DNA of 64,000 nt, taken from Candidatus Eiseniibacteriota bacterium. Its GTDB lineage: Bacteria > Eisenbacteria > RBG-16-71-46 > JACRLI01. Location: the NCBI GenBank assembly GCA_025351485.1, contig JANXVU010000164.1:1-64000 (forward strand). The letters run 5' to 3'. How positions within the stretch are numbered: the stretch's first letter is position 1; each line of letters begins with the position of its first letter. A model generated the notes under the pieces. The model had not been told where the DNA came from and searched no databases. It worked only from the letters and a program-made list of their open reading frames with translations. The translations under genes and the position numbers were made by a program. Shown piece by piece: positions 58,719 through 64,000 of the stretch.

Positions 58719-59144
58719 ATGGGCGCGAACGATGCTGTGAAGAACTACCTGGAAGGGCGCGGCTGCGATTTCGAGACCGTGGACGGCGGGCTCCCAGGGC
58801 TCGTCGCGGACTGGGAAGGCGTGGTCGAGGACATGGCCGAGGAAGGCTACGGGTTCGGCCTGGACGACCTCCTGAACGACATGGACGCCCGGGACATACT
58901 GGAGGGCGCTCTACTGGCGGCCGGAGTGGAAGCCGGAGCCGCCCGCGCCGCCACCCAGCTGGCCGACGACGAGTTCAAGTCGCTGAGCGTCCCCACCGAC
59001 AAGTGCCTATGGGGCGAGTCCATCGCCAAGAAGAACGGCTGGACGCACAAGAAGCAGTGGTGGTACTTCCGCGTGCCGGCCAAGCGCAACGAGGACCTGG
59101 ACGAGGACCTGGAGAGCGCCGGCATCAAGGCGATGAAGAGCTAG
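58719..59144 (+). CDS. conserved small acidic protein of unknown function
   Basis: ORF with RBS GAAAGAGG; MGANDAVKNYLEGRGCDFETVDGGLPGLVADWEGVVEDMAEEGYGFGLDDLLNDMDAR... Confidence 0.6.
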   Translation: MGANDAVKNYLEGRGCDFETVDGGLPGLVADWEGVVEDMAEEGYGFGLDDLLNDMDARDILEGALLAAGVEAGAARAATQLADDEFKSLSVPTDKCLWGESIAKKNGWTHKKQWWYFRVPAKRNEDLDEDLESAGIKAMKS

Positions 59145-60003
59145 CCTTGACCCGGTTGGCCTGCCACACCCCCAGCACCACCAGGAGGGCTCCCAGCAGG
59201 TAGTCCGCGCCCAGCGGTTCGTGCAGGTAGAGCCATCCCCAGAACAGCGCCAGGGGAGGCGTGACCAGTGAGATGGTGGAGGCCTTGGTGGCCTCCCAGT
59301 GGCGGAAGAGCCGGAACACCAGCACGAACGCCACCGCCGAGCCGAACACCGCCAGGTAGAGCAGGGAGAAGATCCCCCCGGGCGTGATCGCCCGGACCGG
59401 GTGCCTCTCCAGCAGCAGCGCCGGGAGCATCATCATCGCCCCGGCAAAGAGATGGGCCCAGCCCAGCCCGGTGAATTGCGGGCCGTGCCGCCCCAGCTTC
59501 TTGATGAACACCGCCATGTACCCCTGCACGAAGGCCGCGCCCACGATCGCCAGCGCTCCGCTCAGCGCTGCGTGCCCGTGAAGTTGCGAGCGGCACACCA
59601 GCACCACTCCGCCGACCCCCAGGAGCATCCCCACCAACTGCGCGGGGCGGAAACGCTCCCGGGCCAGCAGGAAGTGCGCGAACCCCACGGCGAACAGCGG
59701 CTGCAGGGAGAACAGCACCGCGGTGAGCCCGCTCGGAAGGCGACTCTCCCCCAGGTAGATGCAGGCATAGGGCAGGGCCAGTGTTCCAAAGCCGAGGATC
59801 CCTGCCAGGCACCATTCCTTGCGGTCGGGCGGCGTGAGCGGCTCACCGGTAAACCGGGCGGCCACGAGCAACACCGGCCCGGCGATCAGGAACCGTACCG
59901 CCAGAAAGGTGAGCGGGGAAAAGCACTCCAGGCCGGTCTTGATGAACAGCCAGGTGGTGCTCCAGATGAGGCAGCAACCGATGTAGGCGAGCAGGTTGGT
60001 CAT
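59125..60003 (-). CDS. DMT superfamily EamA transporter
   Basis: two EamA repeats, e.g. GCCLIWSTTWLFIKTGLECFSPLTFLAVRFLIAGPVLL; VTPPLALFWGWLYLHEPLGADYLLGALLVVLGV. Confidence 0.9.
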   Translation of the reverse strand: MTNLLAYIGCCLIWSTTWLFIKTGLECFSPLTFLAVRFLIAGPVLLVAARFTGEPLTPPDRKEWCLAGILGFGTLALPYACIYLGESRLPSGLTAVLFSLQPLFAVGFAHFLLARERFRPAQLVGMLLGVGGVVLVCRSQLHGHAALSGALAIVGAAFVQGYMAVFIKKLGRHGPQFTGLGWAHLFAGAMMMLPALLLERHPVRAITPGGIFSLLYLAVFGSAVAFVLVFRLFRHWEATKASTISLVTPPLALFWGWLYLHEPLGADYLLGALLVVLGVWQANRVKASSSSP

Positions 60004-60025
60004 GGGACTCCGGGCCCGAAACAGG

Positions 60026-60056
60026 AAGGGGGCGGCCCCATCGGAGCCGCCCCCTT
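60026..60056 (-). terminator. hairpin downstream of the cytochrome genes
   Basis: AAGGGGGCGGC/GCCGCCCCCTT stem. Confidence 0.5.
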
Positions 60057-60070
60057 GATCCAATCGGCGG

Positions 60071-60886
60071 CTACTTGACCGTGATCGTCACCATCTTGGC
60101 GAACTGGATGCGGCCCGATTCCGCGCCGCCTCCGCCCAGCGGGAACTTGCGGCCGTCGGGGGTCTGCACCGTGCCGAGCGGCGTGGACTTTTCCGTGCCG
60201 TACAGGAACGCCGCGGACACCGTGTATTCGCCGGGGGCGGTGGGGGCCTTGAGCGAGTACTCGACCTTGCAGTCGGCGTAGGTTCCCGCGACCGGATCGC
60301 TGTGCACATCGTAGATGTTCACGTAGTTGATGCCCTTCGGCAGTCCGGCGGCGCGTGCGTCGGTCCACTTGGTCTGGGCCTTGCCGTCCATCCCGGTGAC
60401 CTCGGGGGCCTTGGTGATCACGAAGCCTTCGGTCTGGATCGGGCCCGACTGGTTGCGGTAGTCGTTGTCGGTGAGCATCACGCCCACCACCGGGCCACCC
60501 CCGCCGTGGGTCTTCACCGTGACCGTCATGGCGGCGCCCGGCTTGACCGTGGTGGAAGAGAGGGTGAGCGTCACCGTGGAATTCTTGTCCACGGCTTTGA
60601 TGGCGTCCACGAGCTTGCCGCGGTCCGCTTCGCTCAGCTTGCCGTAGGACTCCTCGCCCTTGAGGATGCCGGGGTAGTGCTTCTTCTCCGGCGTCTGCGA
60701 AGCCTGCGCGGCGGCCGGCATTTCCCGAAGCTGCTCGGCGCTGGTCGAGGAGTGGCAGCGCGCGCAGTAGGGCGCGGCGTTGGTTACGCTGGACGGAGTG
60801 CCGCCGGGGTAGGCGGACAGATAGCCGGTGAGCCCCAGGGCTCCGGCCGCGGCGAGCCCGGCGGCAAGAAGAAGCGAACGATTCAT
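60071..60886 (-). CDS. secreted single-CXXCH (monoheme-like) protein with Ig-like domain
   Basis: signal peptide; YCARCHSS heme motif; beta-rich C-terminal region. Confidence 0.7.
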   Translation of the reverse strand: MNRSLLLAAGLAAAGALGLTGYLSAYPGGTPSSVTNAAPYCARCHSSTSAEQLREMPAAAQASQTPEKKHYPGILKGEESYGKLSEADRGKLVDAIKAVDKNSTVTLTLSSTTVKPGAAMTVTVKTHGGGGPVVGVMLTDNDYRNQSGPIQTEGFVITKAPEVTGMDGKAQTKWTDARAAGLPKGINYVNIYDVHSDPVAGTYADCKVEYSLKAPTAPGEYTVSAAFLYGTEKSTPLGTVQTPDGRKFPLGGGGAESGRIQFAKMVTITVK

Positions 60887-60935
60887 CAGGGTGACTCCTC
60901 TCGAGACGTGGATGATGGGAGAAACAGTTTCAAAT

Positions 60936-61505
60936 CTAGTCGGAACCTTCGCTCCCGGCGGGGCCGCCCGGGTGGCATTTCACGCACTGGGCCTGGACCA
61001 CGGCCGGATTCATGAAGATCCGCTCGCGCGGCCCTGCCGAGTGCACCGTGTGACAGTCCACGCAGCGCGTCGGGATCGAGCGGTGCTCGGCGAGGTCGTG
61101 AAAGCGGCCGCTGTCCGTGTGTAAACCGTGTCCGAGACGTCCGTGGCACTTGGTGCAGGCGGTGTTCTCCAGCTTCACCCTCATGGAGTCGGGCTCGTGC
61201 CGGTCGCCCAAGACCCACCGCGCCGCATCGTAGGCGGAGTAGGCGGTCACCGTGGTCCAGCCTGCCACGCCCTCTCCGCTGTGACAGGTGAAGCATCGCT
61301 CGGGATGGGCCGCGTGCCTGGCGCGGAAATGCCCTCCGGCCAGGGTGCCCGGGGTGGGGGCAATCGTCCTGCGATAGAGGTCTTCGTGCAGGTGGCACGA
61401 GATGCAAAACCGGTTGTCGTTGTCCTTGTGCTTCACAAAGGCTACCGAGCCGCCGGCCAGCAGGATGGCGGCCGCGAGGGCCCCGCCCAGGATGCGTTTT
61501 TGCAT
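60936..61505 (-). CDS. multiheme c-type cytochrome (NapC/NrfH-like, five CXXCH)
   Basis: N-terminal TM anchor; CISCH, CFTCH, CTKCH, CVDCH, CVKCH. Confidence 0.85.
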   Translation of the reverse strand: MQKRILGGALAAAILLAGGSVAFVKHKDNDNRFCISCHLHEDLYRRTIAPTPGTLAGGHFRARHAAHPERCFTCHSGEGVAGWTTVTAYSAYDAARWVLGDRHEPDSMRVKLENTACTKCHGRLGHGLHTDSGRFHDLAEHRSIPTRCVDCHTVHSAGPRERIFMNPAVVQAQCVKCHPGGPAGSEGSD

Positions 61506-61667
61506 GAAGCGGGAAGCGTGTCAGATTGCCGCCCGGGGCACAAGCGGGAATAGGGCCGGGCTTTCCGGCGTCCGCCCCCGGGCGGGCCGTGGGTGCCGCG
61601 GGGCGCAACCAGCGGGGCCCCGGCCAAGGTTTGACACACCGGAGGGGGGATTCCTATAGTGTTGAGC

Positions 61668-62378
61668 ATGGATATCTCCCGGCCGCGATTGGATTTCCGC
61701 GGAAGTCTCTTCTTTTCGGCGCTGCTCCACGCCTCTCTGCTGGCGGTTTTCGTTCTCACCCGCCCGCAGGTGATCGAAGTGGCCATGCCCGGCAACATCC
61801 CGATCGCCCTGGAGTCCGGGCCGGCCGGGCCTGTCGCCACGGCGGCGCCGGCGGCGGTGGCGCCTGCGGTCAAGCCGGCACCCCGGGAGATCAAGAAGGA
61901 CGAGGTGGCCGAAGCCCACAAGAAGAAGAAAGAGCCGCCCAAGGCGGTGCCGAAAAAACCCGAGCCGACCAGGCCCGTGCCTCCGAGCCAGACTCCGCCT
62001 TCCGCCTCCACCAGTACTTCGCCGGCCCCCGCGCCCGGGGGTGCCCCCGGCGCGGGCGAGGCCCGGATCGGCACCGCGGGCACGCCCGGGACCTCCGGGG
62101 ACACCCGCCTGGGCTATTACCTGCTGGCCGTTCGCAACAAGATCGGCAGCAACTGGAGTCCCCCGGGAGTGGACCGGCGCACCAAGGCCTCGGTTTTTTT
62201 CAAGGTGGATCGCCGCGGAGCCGTGACGGAGATCCAGTTGGAGCAGTCTTCCGGCTCGCCGGTCTTCGACCAATTGGCCATCCGCGCGGTCAAGAACGCC
62301 GCGCCGCTGCCTCCGCTACCCGACTTTTTCACGCAGCCCGAACTGGGAGTTCATTTTGATTTCGAACAGTCTCACTAG
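61668..62378 (+). CDS. TonB/TolA C-terminal family energy transducer
   Basis: single N-terminal TM, Pro/Lys-rich linker, C-terminal GYYLLAVRNKIGSNWSPPGVDRRTKASVFFKVDRRGAVTEIQLEQSSGSPVFDQLAIRAVKNAAPLPPLP. Confidence 0.85.
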   Translation: MDISRPRLDFRGSLFFSALLHASLLAVFVLTRPQVIEVAMPGNIPIALESGPAGPVATAAPAAVAPAVKPAPREIKKDEVAEAHKKKKEPPKAVPKKPEPTRPVPPSQTPPSASTSTSPAPAPGGAPGAGEARIGTAGTPGTSGDTRLGYYLLAVRNKIGSNWSPPGVDRRTKASVFFKVDRRGAVTEIQLEQSSGSPVFDQLAIRAVKNAAPLPPLPDFFTQPELGVHFDFEQSH

Positions 62379-63657
62379 AATCACCGTCGTCATCATGGTC
62401 GTGGCCGCGGCCGCCGCGCTGATCCTCCGTGCCTCCGTGCCACGCAAGGCCGAGGCCCGCAGCACCGAGGTGCGCATCGGCCTCAAGCGCGGCCTCAAGC
62501 GCGATCCGATTCCACTGCGCCTGGACGACTGGACCTCCGCCGGAGACATGGCCGGGGCGGCCAGCGCGACCACCACCGGAAAGCCGGTCCTGGAAAACGA
62601 CCTCACCATCAGCGGACTGTTCGGGGTCACTACCGGGAGCTCGGTGAGCGACAGCACCGCCGTGGCCGGCCTCTCGGGCTACGAGTTGGCCGTGGAGGTG
62701 CACGCCACCGGCCGGGACGAAGACCTGAACGTGCGGGTGTACAGCCTGCCCGGCCGCAGCGTGGTGTGGCAGAAGACCTACCGGGCCACCGACACCATCC
62801 TGCGCCGGGTGGTGCACGAGATCTCCGACGACGTGGTGTTCCAGCTCGCCGGGGAGACGGGGATCGCCCAGTCGCAGATCGCCTACTCCCTGGAGCTCGG
62901 GCGGGCCCGGGAGATTTTCATCGCCGACTACGACGGCTTCAATCCCCGCCAGGCCACCCGGGACCGGAACCTGGACTTTTCGCCGTCGCTCAGCTCGGAC
63001 GGGCGCTGGCTGGTGTACTCCTCGCTCCGCCGCCAGACCTACGCGATCGTACTCCAGGACATCTCGACCGGGCGCGAGCGGGTGCTGTTCGAGGGCCCGG
63101 GCAGCGCTCTTTCGCCGGCCTTTTCGCCAGACGGCGAATCGGTGGCTTTTGCCACCAGCCGCGACGGGAACCACGAAATCTACACCGTGAAGCGCGACGG
63201 AACCGGCCTGGCCCGGCTGACCCGGAGCGAGGCGATCGACGTGCAGCCCAGCTGGTCGCCCGACGGCCGCCAGATCGCGTTCTGCTCGGACCGGACCGGA
63301 ACCGCCGGTATCTACGTGATGGGCTCGGATGGGACCGATACCCGCCGGATCAGCCGGGACCGAAACCGCTGCGAAGCCCCGTCGTGGTCCCCCAAGGGGG
63401 TGCTGCTGGCCTACATGGCCCGGGTCAGCGGGACCTACGACACACGAATCGCTGACGTGGCGACCGGAAACGATTACAATCTGACCCAGGGGAACGGCAG
63501 CGACGAAAGCCCCCACTGGGCCGCCAACGGCCGTCACCTGGTCGTGGTGGCCCATCGCGGCGGCGAGACGGGCCTGTTCATCTTGAATTCGGAATCCGGC
63601 GAGACGTTCCACCTGCCCATCCGTGGCAACGTCGAAACGCCGACCTGGTATCGTTGA
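62356..63657 (+). CDS. tolB: TolB-like beta-propeller translocation protein
   Basis: TolB N-domain plus repeats FSPDGESVAFATSRDGNHEIYTVKRDGTGLARLT, WSPDGRQIAFCSDRTGTAGIYVMGSDG; TTG start overlapping upstream gene. Confidence 0.9.
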   Translation: MISNSLTRITVVIMVVAAAAALILRASVPRKAEARSTEVRIGLKRGLKRDPIPLRLDDWTSAGDMAGAASATTTGKPVLENDLTISGLFGVTTGSSVSDSTAVAGLSGYELAVEVHATGRDEDLNVRVYSLPGRSVVWQKTYRATDTILRRVVHEISDDVVFQLAGETGIAQSQIAYSLELGRAREIFIADYDGFNPRQATRDRNLDFSPSLSSDGRWLVYSSLRRQTYAIVLQDISTGRERVLFEGPGSALSPAFSPDGESVAFATSRDGNHEIYTVKRDGTGLARLTRSEAIDVQPSWSPDGRQIAFCSDRTGTAGIYVMGSDGTDTRRISRDRNRCEAPSWSPKGVLLAYMARVSGTYDTRIADVATGNDYNLTQGNGSDESPHWAANGRHLVVVAHRGGETGLFILNSESGETFHLPIRGNVETPTWYR

Positions 63658-63697
63658 TCCTTAGTCCCACCCAACAGCCTACATGGAGGTTCGCATC

Positions 63698-64000
63698 ATG
63701 ACTCGCTCCCTCAAGCTCTCCCTGATCTTCGCCCTGGCCGCGGGCCTCGCGGTTGCCGGTTGCGCCCGCAAGGGCAACGACAATCTCGTCAACACCAACC
63801 CGACGGATAAGAGCAAGACCGGCGCGGACGCCACGCCAACCCCGGTCACGAACGATCCGAACTCGCCCACCACCAGCACCGAGAAGGCCGGCGACGGCAA
63901 GCTCTACACCTACCAGGATGTCCGTTTCGCCTACGACGACGCCAGCCTGGACGCCGAGGCCAAGACCGTCCTGAAGGACATCGGGGACCACCTGGTCACT
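63698..64000 (+). CDS. pal: OmpA/Pal-type lipoprotein (truncated by window end)
   Basis: MTRSLKLSLIFALAAGLAVAGCARKGND lipobox; VRFAYDDASLDAEAKTVLKDIGDHLVT start of OmpA domain; follows tolB. Confidence 0.8.
   Translation, partial: MTRSLKLSLIFALAAGLAVAGCARKGNDNLVNTNPTDKSKTGADATPTPVTNDPNSPTTSTEKAGDGKLYTYQDVRFAYDDASLDAEAKTVLKDIGDHLVT

Noticed and set aside
1-64000. CRISPR arrays, tRNA or rRNA genes
   Set aside because: No regularly spaced direct repeats, cloverleaf-like sequences or rRNA-conserved blocks were recognised by eye; a tRNAscan/Infernal run would be decisive.

Overview
This is a 64 kb, high-GC, gene-dense bacterial chromosomal segment. It is probably from an FCB-related lineage such as an Eisenbacteria-like genome; that placement is inferred from FlgD-like C-terminal domains, a PorV/PorQ-like protein and Fibrobacter-type LexA boxes. 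I support about 48 protein-coding genes, several convergent-gene terminators, and no credible tRNA, rRNA or CRISPR. The most interesting region is 47.25-50.6 kb. It holds lexA with a perfect palindrome matching the Fibrobacter LexA box TGCNCN4GTGCA. A second perfect match lies just upstream of a small IS200/IS605 TnpA-like protein with degenerate HUH (HVN) and no catalytic-Tyr region, followed by a DUF6504-like ORF and a Y-family DNA polymerase. This looks like an SOS mutagenesis cassette carrying a domesticated transposase domain. A second DNA-repair locus is an mrfA-mrfB (yprA-yprB) pair translationally coupled to an uncharacterised winged-helix/Zn-Cys protein (54.4-58.3 kb). Other notable points: a TMEM175-family channel gene with an in-frame TAA; a PEP-CTERM gene whose signal peptide and mature region are in different frames; an M3-like peptidase with HEXXH changed to HEYGR; a secreted RHS protein with altered DPxG-x18-DPxG motifs; tandem TMTC-like GT-C/TPR proteins; and a G10 tract near the start of a membrane-protein gene. 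All calls come from reading the sequence and supplied ORFs; no database search was run.
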